Source: Anthopleura xanthogrammica (lineage: Eukaryota > Cnidaria > Anthozoa > Actiniaria > Actiniidae). Taken from it: DNA of 64,000 bases. A model generated the notes under the pieces. The model made no database searches. It saw only the letters and a list, made by a program, of their open reading frames with translations, and was not told the origin of the DNA. Positions 39,901 through 51,300 of the stretch are shown here, piece by piece. The stretch lies in NCBI GenBank assembly GCA_964019055.1, contig OZ025221.1, forward strand, positions 4,232,968 to 4,296,967, read 5' to 3'. How positions within the stretch are numbered: the stretch's first letter is position 1; every line of letters starts with the position of its first letter. Position numbers and translations under genes: made by a program.

Positions 39901-42900
39901 GTGTAGGGTAGGGTAGGGTAGGGTAGGGTAGGGTAGTGTAGTGTAGTGTAGTGTAGTGTAGTGTAGTGTAGTGTAGTGTAGTGTAGTGTGGGGTAGTGTA
40001 GTGTAGTGTAGTGTAGTGTAGTGTAGGGTAGTGTAGTGTAGTGTAGGGTAGTGTGGGGTAGTGCAGTGTAGGGTAGGGTAGTGTAGTGTAGTGTAGTGTA
40101 GTGTAGTGTAGTGTAGTGTAGTGTAGTGTAGTGTAGGGTAGGGTAGGGTAGGGTAGTGTAGTGTAGGGTAGGGTAGGGTAGTGTAGTGTAGTGTAGTGTA
40201 GTGTAGTGTAGGGTAGGGTAGTGTAGTGTAGTGTAGTGTAGTGTAGTGTAGTGTAGTGTGGGGTAGTGTAGTGTAGTGTGGTGAAGTATGGCACGATGTG
40301 GTGTGACGTGTATAGTAGTGTAATGTAGCATAGCATAGTGTGATTGTGCGGTGTCTGGTGCAGTGTCTGGTGTGTGGTGTGCTGTGGCATGATGAAGCAT
40401 GATGAGATGTGGTGTGGTAGGAGGTGATTTGGTGTGGTAGTGTGGGGTGGTGTGTGTTGTGAAGTATGGTGAAATGTAGTGTGGTGTGGTATAGTTTAGT
40501 AATGGTACACCTTTTAGTAGGAGGGATTTATTGTCTAAGTAAATGGAAAGTGAAGGAAAGTGAATAGAAATTGCTAATTAAATAAGAAAAAGAATCCTAC
40601 TTACTGTATGATGAAGATCAAAGTCAGGTGCAGTAAACCTAGTCCTTGGGTGTGTACTAGACGTTCTGGGTGGGGTTGTTGGTCTCGTCACAGAAGATTT
40701 GCCAAAACTGGACCCTCTAATGAAGTTTGAGCTTGGTACTGTAATATAAGGACATTCACATACATGATAATATAGTTGAGGTGCTGGTAATTATAGGAGT
40801 TTTCAAAAACAAAATGAAAAAGATGATTCCACAGAAGTTGGAAATTCCATGTCTAAATTGACAAAAATCTTGCTTTTGAGGTTGAAGTTACAGGGACTGT
40901 GGAGATGAGGGGGGCTGGGTAGCCCTGCAGCTTTTTCCCTTTTGTATACTAGTCTAATAATATTTTCCAACCTTAAAACCCCCACTTTTAGGGTGCTCTA
41001 TCGTCCTTGAGCTAGTACAAAAGGGAATCTTGGAAGAGTTTTCCAAGAATTCCAGTGGTAGTACAAACTCCTGAAGATGTGGGAGGGAGGGGAACGAAAG
41101 GGGGTATGGAGGGGAAAAGAATGGTGACAAATGTGAGATACAGGCCCTTGTTTCCTTGTATCTTCCTCTTTCAACAGTGGGAAGAGCGGTGAAAGCACAA
41201 ATATGACTCCCTCCCTCCTCCAACACAGTCAGACTGTCAACCCACCTTGAGTAGTATTAGCTGTGAGAGCCTCAATAGACCCAACAGAGTTACGACTTCC
41301 CCTCTTCCTGGTATAACCTCCTGCTGCTTGGACAAAAGGCCTAAATACCCTCGTCCAGTTGTCTATGTCCAGTCGGTTCTCAGCCTTGAAGTAGTGCGTA
41401 GAGTCTAGTGTGTTGAGGCCAACAGAAAATGGCTCACCAGTATCTACCTCTCCAGCAAAGATGTTTGTACAGTCATCTAAAATGAGCTTGCCGACGTGGA
41501 AGTCAGTAAAACAGTTCTGCAAAAAAAAATATAAGCATAAAGTTATGTATTTATAATTGAAGCAAAATATACCTGATGGGGTTGGGGAAGGGTCATCTAT
41601 ATTGAGGTCAACAATATGGATGTCAGTAAAGCACTTCTGAAAACAACGATATTTAGTTCCCAATTGATGGGAGCAAAACATACCTGATAGGGGGTGGCGT
41701 GGGGGGGCTGGGGTTGAGACTCCATAATTTTCAAGGAATTTATTGCCAACGAAGTTGGCTAACATAGATGAGTTTCAGAAGTTTTGAGTTTGTTACAGAA
41801 GTGCGTCATTTGTTTTGTTCTAAACAGGTTTGACTGGTTTACCCTCCATATAAGGAAGTGTACATATTTCTGTTGTGAGTAATTATGTGGCGCGACATTG
41901 GCGCAACAAATTGGCTGCTGCACATTGAATCCAATAGGTTTCTTTGTTCGACATCTAAAAATTATCTAAATCTTCTAAAAAATTATCTAATTTTAAATCT
42001 CATCACTTAGTTGGCATATTTAGATTTTCTTAAGAACAAACGCTAGGTGTCAATTCCATTACTGATAAGTATTACTAGTTTTATTGGCTGTTCAAAAAGC
42101 AGCAGAGTTAATAAAGGGCTAAAAATGATGACTGTTCAATGATGAACAAGATGACCGGCCACATCAGACTGATCAACATATCACCAGACAATGAAATGGT
42201 CAAGAGGAGGAATTTAGCCAGACAAGTGCCAATTTTGGCCATAAATTGTGCATTGACTGGTTCTTATGATGCTAAAAAGACCTTTTTCAATAGTTCTAAC
42301 CATATTTTTGTAGAAAGAAAACCACATACTTTCAGGATAGAAAGAAAACCATACTCTCTCACTGTTTATAGAAATAAGACAATCTGACGCCAAGATAAGA
42401 ATGAACAATACATCAAAATTAATAGGAACTGTTTTTGAAATCTTATCTGATAAAAAAAAACATATTCTGTATGTCTCTTGGCCACAATTATAAACTAGAA
42501 CGTACAGTTCTTACACATAGATAAAAGAATGGGTAATTGCCAGTAAATATTGAGAGTTCAGAGAGTCAACTGATAAAGAGTTCATATTTATAGTAAGAAC
42601 GAAATAATAATGATAAGCAAGAATAACATTTTTGCTGCACTGCCCTCTCAACTGACATTTTTGCTTTTAGTGATTTTATCTCAAAATTGAAAACCTGTCT
42701 TTCTTTGTCTAATAAAAAACCTTTGTAACATCCAGTAGTTTAAATGAGCTTGTCAGGGGACAGCCACTGTATTTGAAAATTGCAACAGTAAGACTTGAGA
42801 GTCAGGCATTTCATTCCCCTAAAATCCTTCCCCCACCAAAACGTGTCTCCAGACTGTTCTAGCATGTAAAATTCCCTTTCTTTACTTCAGACATTATTAG

Positions 42901-44732
42901 TTGAGTTTGCTATTTTTTTACTCTTCAATTCATAACTTTATCAACAATATCATTTCAACTAAAAAAGGAATCACTTAAACTACCTATATTCTAGATATGG
43001 TACATGATGGACTAGATCAGACAAACAGCTGTTTTTTTGGTAAAAAATTGTATAAATTTACTGATAAATATATGAAAAAAGATTAACAATGATAACAGAC
43101 AAATGTTTGTTATATGCACTTTTATAAGACATGACAGCGATGGATTATCTGTGACCAACCAGAATTCTCTAACATCATGTATTTAAGTCATGAATTCTTT
43201 CTTCAAGTCATAAATCACTGCTTTGTTTGTTTAGGAGTAATCACCCCAATTAATGAATTTATTATCACCATAATTTCAAAATTACTGAATTTTTTAAGAT
43301 CAAAAATAGTTTTTCATCTTCTAAAAACAAACTTGCTGATGAGCAAAGCATGAGGTCAGAATAAAGTTGCATATTTTGTAAATTGAAACAAGAATTTCAA
43401 AAACATTCTTGTTTTGTTTTTGATGTTCAAGCTAGGTCCAGGAGAAGGTAAAAGGAAGATAAGTCCCTAAGAAGAGTGAAGATTGCAAAATAAAAGCTCT
43501 AACTAAGTTTTTATGTGTTTCAATGCAAGTTCCCTCACCCTAAGAACTAAGGGCTAGGGTCCGAAAGTCGAATCCTGTCTGCTTGACGTCCAGTTGGATT
43601 TGACCTCTATCATTAGTTATGGCATAGGATATTCAAACTTGGTATTATTTTTGATACACAGCAGTGATAACAAGCTATCAGCAGTACAAATGGGACTTAT
43701 CCCATTACCAACAGAGTTATCTTAAAAGCATTACACATCTATAAACAGGAGAACACTTTCCAAACTAAATTTTAGCCACTTTATTGACATAACAATAAAA
43801 AGTTTACTAGGGCTCCGGAAAAAACGAATTCCTAATTTTATTGAGGCGCCAATGTAAATATTTACTCGCTTTTAGAACTATCCAGCGAGGTGTTTGAGTC
43901 ATAACCGTCAAAACATGGAATTGTTTGAAGTTTTTTCGAGAGTACCTTCAAATGCTACTGTACATGAACGATATTCTGGTAGATATTTAGAGGGTTAGGA
44001 GGAATTTTGGGAACAAATAACGAACCCATATTGTAAGCATTACTCGTTGTTATACCAGAGACCGCATAAACAACAGTTAAGGAACCCCTGAGGTTGTTCA
44101 ATAACCGTTTTTCATGCGGGTCGACTTTAAAAAACTCTGCATGAAAATGAAACATTAAGCTTATACTTACATTAAGCTCGTCGTAGACATAGTAATCAAC
44201 GATGCCAGTCGAATTTAGCACAATCCATCGACGGTTCCACTTCTAGGGACAAAAATTCAAAATCACAACCATGTTAGAGGATTAAATTCAATAATACACA
44301 GAGATCGGGGGAGAAAGAATTTAGGAAGTCAGGGACTTACGTTTTGATGAGTTTTTGTCTTGTCTCTGCTGGACTCTTGGATAAAGATGGAGAGAACTCC
44401 AGACTTCACGATCGTCTTAGATTTGCTAGCCTGTTTTAAAAGCAAAAACTAAGTATTGAGTAAGGTTCTAATGGGGCCAAATCTGTGAATTTGTATATGA
44501 TTAATAAAAGAAAACAGAACAGAAAAGGTAAACGAATAAACACGGTCAACACCTTGAAAGAAGAGGTTGGTGTAGGAGCTGGAGTGCTGGTCGTACTTGC
44601 TAAACCTGCCAAACTCTTCTGATCTGTGATCGTCTGAGAAATCCTATGTGATTCTTTAAGCTTGAAGCAGTTCTGGCATTTACTCTTATTGAAGAGGTTG
44701 GGCTGAAAGTTCCTACAAGCCTTGTCAGCCAT
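30925..44732 (-). CDS. MPRIP-like (myosin phosphatase Rho-interacting) PH/coiled-coil protein
   Basis: Twelve exons (44553-44732, 44341-44430, 44171-44242, 41246-41516, 40605-40738, 36516-39562, 33855-34056, 33282-33443, 32917-33105, 31568-32534, 31089-31303, 30925-31017) sum to 5,622 nt, 1,873 aa, with matching phases. The N-terminus MADKACRNFQPNLFNKSKCQ then NCFK is nearly the vertebrate MPRIP opening. A PH domain follows (residues ~65-195: SGVLSIFIQ, KWNRRWIVLNSTGIVDYYVY, and the C-terminal helix DIDNWTRVFRPFV). Then a Ser/Thr/Arg/Pro-rich linker leads to about 1,400 residues of heptad-rich coiled coil, 1,015 of them in one exon. MPRIP proteins link RhoA and the myosin light-chain phosphatase to actin stress fibres; vertebrate MPRIP has two PH domains, only one is visible here. 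Start chosen at the ATG at 44732. The last exons encode a basic, Ser/Thr-rich tail; an alternative run-on after 31089 is possible. Confidence 0.9.
31350..31480 (+). mobile_element. Diverged tRNA-derived SINE (family 1) remnant
   Basis: GCTCGCCTCTCACCAAGGCA, then CAGGTTTGATTC (B-box like), then a body CTCAAGGGATCTTCTCCGGG, TATCCTCCCACCACAAAAAT and CAACACCTAAATTCCATTAA resembles the bodies at 16935-17150 and 23866-24060. It lies in the MPRIP-like intron between 31303 and 31568. Confidence 0.55.
34198..34427. mobile_element. MITE 'TTACAGCGCTTCCCAATCACACGC' family, copy 3
   Basis: The left end is ATGACAGCGCTTCCCAACCA then CACGCGCGAAATTTTACAAT; the right end has CGCGCATGTGTTTGGGATGC then GCTG. 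The centre reads CATGACATCTCACGTGGCAC then GTGCC, a local palindrome. Intron of the MPRIP-like gene. Confidence 0.8.
39598..40280 (+). repeat. (TAGGG/TAGTG)n pentanucleotide array
   Basis: About 680 bases of two pentamers: GGGTA is nearly pure from about 39631 to 39895, then GTGTA and GGGTA alternate in blocks to about 40280, where it decays into GTG-rich text to about 40490. The unit is five bases, so it is not the metazoan telomere hexamer TTAGGG. It lies in the MPRIP-like intron 39563-40604, about 35 bases from the 3,047-base coiled-coil exon. Confidence 0.97.
41573..41636 (-). pseudogene. Duplicated pseudo-exon of the PH-domain exon
   Basis: On the - strand an acceptor TTTTCAG is followed by text encoding KCFTDIHIVDLNIDD and then a donor-like CAGGTATAT. 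The true exon at 41246-41516 begins NCFTDFHVGKLILDD after its own CAG. About 33 of the first 46 bases agree, and flanking intron text (ATCAGGTATATTTTGC and ATCAGGTATGTTTTGC at about 41680-41690) is also repeated, so this is a tandem duplication of a ~115-base segment. The 64-base cassette would shift the frame if included. Confidence 0.7.
41765..44170. other. Long AT-rich intron of the MPRIP-like gene
   Basis: The stretch between exons 44171-44242 and 41246-41516 (beyond the duplicated segment) has no recognisable exon. It is AT-rich unique sequence without an obvious TIR element. Confidence 0.6.
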
Positions 44733-47559
44733 CACGAAATGTTTAACTTTGGAATGTTCGTGCTGCAGGACGGGGTAAGCTAGACGAGAGCGTTTTGCAC
44801 AACTGCTCTCAAAAAACGACGGCTCTCTCGCAAATCTGACCCGATTTCCTCAATCATTGGGTATCCTAGGACCCATGGAGTTCTATTTCAGCCTCAGAGC
44901 GCATATTTGAGGTTATTTTCGAGACGGTTTATAAAATACGATGGAGTTTTCAAACGACGCCCCAGTCAACACTTTGATCTTTGTGTAGCTGCTACACACT
45001 GAACATGCGCATTGGAAATTCTCATCAGCTATTCCCCAACCCTTCCCCCGGTGCGTAGCAAAATGGACTAGAATATTTTAAAACCCTTTTTAAAAATTGA
45101 TTGTAAAAAAATTGTGTCTCTAAGTAGTGATTAATATTAATGGTTATATTTTTTCACTTCTTGAATGAATAGTGCTGTATGAAGTCGTATGGTGAACGGT
45201 TGAAGATGTTGCCTGAATTCCAATCATTCTATCGTATTATCACATCAACCTAGCCCTGACACAGATGTAGATAAAAACAAATTCAGTGCTATCAAAATAG
45301 ACTTATTCTCTGAGATGACTATCGCGTTACTAATAGTTGATGTGTGTAGGCGTATCTTGGGTAACTCGACCTTGGTAACTAATGGAGAGGAAGTCTAGAA
45401 ACTCTAGCTAAGTTTCGTTCAATAATATTTAATGAAACTTAGCTAGAGTTTTAAAGTACAAACTTTCTTTCGAATTCCTGTATGTTCTCAGTTAAATAAA
45501 CATTTTTATTCCCCCACCCATTTATTTGCTTAAATTTCTAACTGTTTGTTCGTGTCGTCTTGTCGTTCCTATTTGATTTTTCTGTTTCGTTGTTCAGCCG
45601 GGTTCTTTAGTTCTATTCTTAGCTTGTCTTGTTTTTTTTTTAATTTTTTTAATTTTTCCTTTATTTTTTTTCTCTCTTTCTTTCCTTCTTTTTCTTTTTG
45701 CAGTTTTTTTTCTATTCGTTTCAGTTTTATTTTTCATTCCTCTCCTTCCATTCCTTTTATCGTATCAGATTTCTTGATTTGCTTTCTTTTCCTTTCCTTT
45801 TCTTTTCCTTCCTTCCTTTCTTTCCTTTTATGGCCAAACTATACCCTAAACTGTTTAGGTTTGCAGACCCGACCGCCATATCAGTTACGGCTGCTGATAG
45901 ATTCTGTTACTGAACCATACCAACTACTTCCTGTCATGACGTCACACACCGCGACAATATACTGTATAATGTTCTTTTCGCACGTCATAAAGCACTAGTG
46001 TCAGGCACCTCCATAGGGCGTGGTCTCATGCTAGACTGTCGTGTGTTTTTGCTTATAGTCTGTCGTCAATATCTTCCATATTTGTCTGCTAATGCCATGC
46101 ATGCGCGCCGTGTTACATATGGTCGAACTCAAGAATGCGCGCGTCTGAAGGGTGAGTCGACTGTTTAAACAGCATCGCGGGTATACTCCCGGACCATAGT
46201 GAACTATTCCTCCCGCAACCAGATTATCATAGATTATAGATTAGCTCGACGCAGTAGTGGATTTCTCAAACAAGCCTGTAATACTCCTTGCCCCCTTTTG
46301 AACTTGCGCCTTCGTTAATTTGTTCGGCTGTGCTGATCCCCTTAACTGGAAATCTGGAAATCCTCAGATCGGTGAACCAAGGACCTCGGAAATGATAAAT
46401 GACCTTCATCATAGATAGCTCTTTATATGGTATAACCTCACACATCATCATCACTGTATGACGACCAAATTTAGTGAGATTATAAATTAGGACGAAAAAT
46501 CTGGCAAGTATATAATGAAACTATAATCAGATTCTAAACGCGCAGTTCCATTACAATTCCCGGTTCTTTTTCTTCCTTCCGGATCAACCTCGATAGATCG
46601 AGTTTTGTAGCATCTTGTCATCTAGCACTTGGTATTTACCTGATTTATGCATGTTAGAGCAAGATTGTTTTTCACCGGGGATTGTGCCTGAGAATTCTTA
46701 GTTGAAAGTAGGAGTTACTCTAAGGTCACTACTCATGGGACCACCATAATATGCAAGCATGCTTTGCAAAGACTATGGAATAAAACTGAGCGAGGCTATG
46801 ATTTTGTGAGACCTTGATTTTGTGAAAGCAGGAGTTTCTCTCAGCCCACTCATGGGAACACAAGCATGCTTTTCATTCACAGACGTAAGGAACAAAATTG
46901 AACGAAGAGACTATGACTTTGTGACCATAAATCTTTCAACAGTCAAAGAGTTAAATTAATGGCTAGACGTCCCTTCCACGTCATCCACCGCAATTCCCAA
47001 ATATAGACAGTTCAGCACTATTTTAGTCCGATCCCAAAGCGCGCGACAGCCATTACCCTCGTGTCATTCCAAAGGTTTATCGCTAGCTAGCAAACGTACC
47101 CAGAACCTTCCAGAGAAGCAATTTAACCGTATGTGCTTCTATTGAAACAATCAATAAATGGACTGAAAACCTGACCAATTTGTGGATGACACAGGACTTC
47201 GAAACCGTATCTTGTTTCAGTTCGATTGACGCATGGTTTAAATATATACACACATAACGAGTGTATATTTCATGCCCTTATAAAGGGGTTGACATATCGT
47301 TTCGGTATTAGACCAATGTATTCAACACGTCACTCATTCAGTGCTCTATACTAATAAGTCGGAACACTCTGGTTGGTGAGTTGCGTCCGGCTGCATTGGA
47401 TTACCCTAAACATGTATCAACTAACTACTTCAATATCACAAATCCCTTAAGCCAGGAGTTGCGATATGGTGTGTGTGGGGGTGAGGTAGGTGGGTTAGAT
47501 ACCCGGGGAAGTAGTATCATGTTTCAAAGCCATAGGCCATTAAACGCACGGTTCAACAG

Positions 47560-47680
47560 TGCGCGCCATGTTACACAACGAAATTTGTTGCAGGCACTAC
47601 TGCTTAAGTAGAAAACAATCCCACTTCAGCAGTTGCCTCTAATATTGCGCGCAATGTTACACCGTGTGTCCGCAAAACAA
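47560..47680. mobile_element. Hairpin element, 'GCGCCATGTTACAC' family, copy 1
   Basis: The left arm reads GCGCGCCATGTTACACAACG, TTGTTGCAGGCACTACTGCT. The right arm reads CACTTCAGCAGTTGCCTCTA, TTGCGCGCAATGTTACACCG. A relative with the same order (TTGCTGAAGTAGAAAACGAT, then GCAACATTGCCAGCAATATT) lies at 48690-48830. Confidence 0.65.
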
Positions 47681-48083
47681 AATGTACAATCAAAAATTTA
47701 GAATGTCCTCATGTTATAATTTCTTACATGTTGACTTCAGGAACCAAAGTTATTTTCCATTCACGTCGTTTAAAAATTGAAAACTTTTGTGCAAACTTAG
47801 AGCTCAAGCTATAGTTTTAAAACATCTTATTAGAAGTAATGTTATGTCTGATTTATGAATTAGTGCTCGCTTTTCTAATGCTAAAGCAGCAAATAATAAT
47901 GTTGATTCGAAATAACAATAAAAATAAACATACGAAACGAAAGAAAGAAAGAGAACTGGAAGGAAGGAAGGAAGAATGGATGGAAGGAAGAACAGAAGAA
48001 AAGAAGGAAAAATAGGAAAACTTTTAAAACTGTATACAAACAAATATATACAAGTCTTTATATCTGGTACATAACTATAAAGT

Positions 48084-48347
48084 TGCAGTAATATGAGCAA
48101 CAAAATCGTGCACGTAACGCAAATTGCAGAGTGAATGTGGCTCGTATCAACGGTATCCCGTGCAACAGCAAAATCTTGTTGCGCGAATTTGTTGCACAAA
48201 GTAGAAGCCCTTTCTATTTTTTGCATCAAAGAATCAAAAAAAAGAAAACTTGTTGGGCGCGGGGTGGTAATGCGAGCAATATTGGCTCAGCAACTTGCAA
48301 CACAGTTGCGCGATAAATTGCACGATTTTGCTGCTCGTATTACCGCA
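48084..48347. mobile_element. MITE 'GTAATACGAGCAACAAAATCGTGCAA' family, copy 2
   Basis: The left end is CAGTAATATGAGCAACAAAA then TCGTGCA; the right end is TTGCACGATTTTGCTGCTCG then TATTACCG. Internal arms GTGAATGTGGCTCGTATCAA and GGTAATGCGAGCAATATTGG also pair. The copy ends 10 bases from the PAQR stop codon. Confidence 0.88.
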
Positions 48348-48356
48348 TCTTAACGA

Positions 48357-51300
48357 TCAATATAAATGGGTATATACTGCATAAAAATGTAAACATGCCC
48401 CAGTAGCACAAAAAACGTGCCAAATTGCATGTGCAAATGGTATTCTTCCATCTGCTTTGAAGAAGTATACTCCCCCGATGTAGAACGCTCCGCCTAGTCC
48501 TACTTCAATCAGCCCAGCAGTGTCAGACTGTAGAAATAAAACGAGTAGGTTAAAAAAGACGTTAGAAGAACATTCGGTGTCGCGTAAGGGCAGCCTTAAT
48601 ATTTGAAAATGTGCAATTATCTTTTGATTGAGATTTATACATAGAACATCTAAAGCTACGGATACAAGTTGCAATATTGTGCACAATGTTAATTGCCGTC
48701 AATGAATGTTGCGAGCCATGTCACACGACGCAATTTCTTGCACTCAATGTTGCTGAAGTAGAAAACGATCCTACTCCAGCAACATTGCCAGCAATATTGC
48801 GCGTAATGTTGCAAGGTGTGTCCGTCGGTTAGGCGCACAAGCTGCGCACAAGGACATCAAGAATGCAATCAATACACACCGCTTGGAAGATGAGAGGTAA
48901 GGAAGGAAGGACTCCAAACATAAGATAAAATATTGTCTCTAAAGTCTTGTACCTAGAACGAAAAACAAACAAAAATGGTTGGCTCGGTTCGTTAGGCACC
49001 AGTCTGTTGTGCGGGTTCAAATTCCCGCGGCCAGACCCACACGCAGGGTCTTTTGAAGGTCTGAGTAGAAGATAATGTCTTTGCTCTAAAAATATCTGCA
49101 AATGGTTGAACCTTTGCCGTGACTCGGATAACGACGTAAAATGGTGGTCCCGTCTCTTTCAGGGACGTTAAACATAGAGGTCCACAAGTTTATCGGTTGT
49201 GACTGTCACATGTCACTCTCTCTAAATAAAGTTGATTTACATGTACGAAAAATGAAATCAGATTGTTATGCATATAAATTATGAATTGCAAGCTTTTGCA
49301 AGTGTGGGTGAATGTGCAATCTGGTCAACTACGATGGGTGGCTGAGAGGCCTTACTTACTTTTCATGGAATATGTAATTATAGAGTGTGCCCATGACAGC
49401 TCCTATCCATAGCAACCAGGAGAGTCTGTCCCCCCAGATTCCTACATCTCTCAGGACCAGCCTAGTATACAATGCACAGTGTAAAGCCATTAGTATTGAT
49501 CAATATGTACATGTATGTATAAATTCCAATTTGATCTGGTATTAGGTGCTTTAGTTATCGGTCTCTGGCTCAGGAGATTGAGCTATCAATCCTTGCATGT
49601 TTGACAAAATAAATGACGTTTTACATTATCCTCCTCCTCCTCCTCCTCCTCCTCCTCCTCCTCCTCCTCCTCCTCCCCATCATCATCATCAACATCACCA
49701 CAGGGATTTACCTGGTTCAGTTGATTTGGGGGTCCACTGGACTCATATCCTTATATTTTAGGAAGAAAAACACAAGAAAAATATTTTGGACACACTCTAG
49801 TATATTTTTGAGTCCAACTTCAATTATTTATTTGTGTATAGGATGCAGGATTGCACATCCAGTAAATCCCTGCTACCAATAATCCATCATCATCACCACC
49901 ACAACCATCACTATCATGATCATTATCATCATCAATACCATTATTACTCATAATCACTATTATCAATACCATTATTATCCTCATCCTCCTCCTCCTCCCT
50001 GCTACCAATAATTACTTATAACCTTCATCATCACAATCATCACTACCAATAATTACTATCTCCATCACCACCACCACCACCATCATCATCACTATCAAGA
50101 TCATTATCATCACCAATACCGTCATTACTCATAATTACTATTATCCTCTCAATAATTAAAAAATGCATATCTTACCAAGGCATATAAGATGCAGCTATAA
50201 AGAAATAGATTATTCCGCGATCACACAGATGAAGTATATGTCTCAAACTCCTAGAAAATACACAAAATCGATGAAAAATTGATGAAATAGTTTAAGAAAG
50301 AAGAGAAAATCCCTCGAAGTAAATTCATATGAAAATATTGTTTCTGGGCTACCTGTGGTGACCAAGTTGAGCTACAGTCAAACCTCCACTAACAGCCACC
50401 TTCCCACAATGGCCACCTCCACCCAACGGCCAGAATATTTTGACCCGAGTTACCAATGAGTTCAATATCATTTATACTGTAACTGAAACCTCTCAACAAC
50501 GGCCACCTCTCTACAATGGCCACCTCTCTACAATGGCCACAAAAAACTTTTTCCAGATGGTAGTTGTTGTGTAGAGGTTCAACTGTATGCATTTTAATTT
50601 GTCAGTGAAATATTTCTATTTCTCTCTTTGCATTTCTATGTTATAAAAAACTAGTTGTGGAAGAAAATGAACAGCCATATTACCAAGCCCTTCTCTTACC
50701 TTAATCTCCCAGTCAGTGAAATAACATGAAAGAAAGTGGATACTGAAAAAATGAGAACTAGAGAGATGCCATACACCCAAGCTATGATTTTATGGCTGTA
50801 GGACTTATCGAGAGCCAGATGATGTAGAGTATCCATTGCTAGGTAAGCAGGTGCCACAAAAAACTAAAAATTGAAAAATAAAGACACCATGAACAAAATA
50901 AGTCTTGGGTATAGACTCCTTGCAGCATGTGGTAATGCAGCTCAATTTGGAGTAAAAAATTACTAGATTCCAACTCTTAGATTGAACTGTTTTTATGTCA
51001 CTTGAAAGGGATCTTTTAGCCACTCCAAGGTTGATGAGAAAAGTGGGTTGTGTTGGCATTGCAGTGCATTGTGGGACTGTTCAAGGGACTCAGAATGGCT
51101 AACAGTTTTCCTCCTTTCCTTTCCCCCTTTTTTCACACCAATGTTTTCCTCCAATTCTCTCTTTTTTAACATTTCCTTTTTCCTATGTAGACCCTTTGGG
51201 ATGCAGCAGGGAATCAAAAAGAATTTCTCTCCCATTTTAACATTTTGTGTAAAAAAATACCACCTTCACATCTCATCCCTACAACTCAATACTAAAAAAT

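Larger units (their letters stand above)
44733..48356. other. Intergenic region between MPRIP-like and PAQR genes
   Basis: No coding exon was found. A T-rich tract at 45590-45830 creates a spurious Phe/Ser-rich frame. A diverged direct repeat is at 46690-46790 and 46835-46930 (both with AGCATGCTT and CTATGA-TTTGTGA). A hairpin element is at about 47560-47680 and a MITE at 48084-48347. The first ~250 bases are the presumed MPRIP-like promoter; no TATA box is evident. Confidence 0.55.

Noticed and set aside
39579..40400. Array as an interstitial telomere or a Tyr/Thr/Leu repeat protein
   Set aside because: The unit is the pentamer TAGGG/TAGTG, not TTAGGG, and the protein frames are repeat translations.
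45546..45998. 150-codon Phe/Ser/Leu-rich + strand frame
   Set aside because: It covers a T/C-rich low-complexity tract; no conserved domain and no supported start or splice sites.
48985..49040. Functional tRNA gene at the good B box
   Set aside because: The acceptor stem does not close and a non-tRNA body follows, so it is a SINE.
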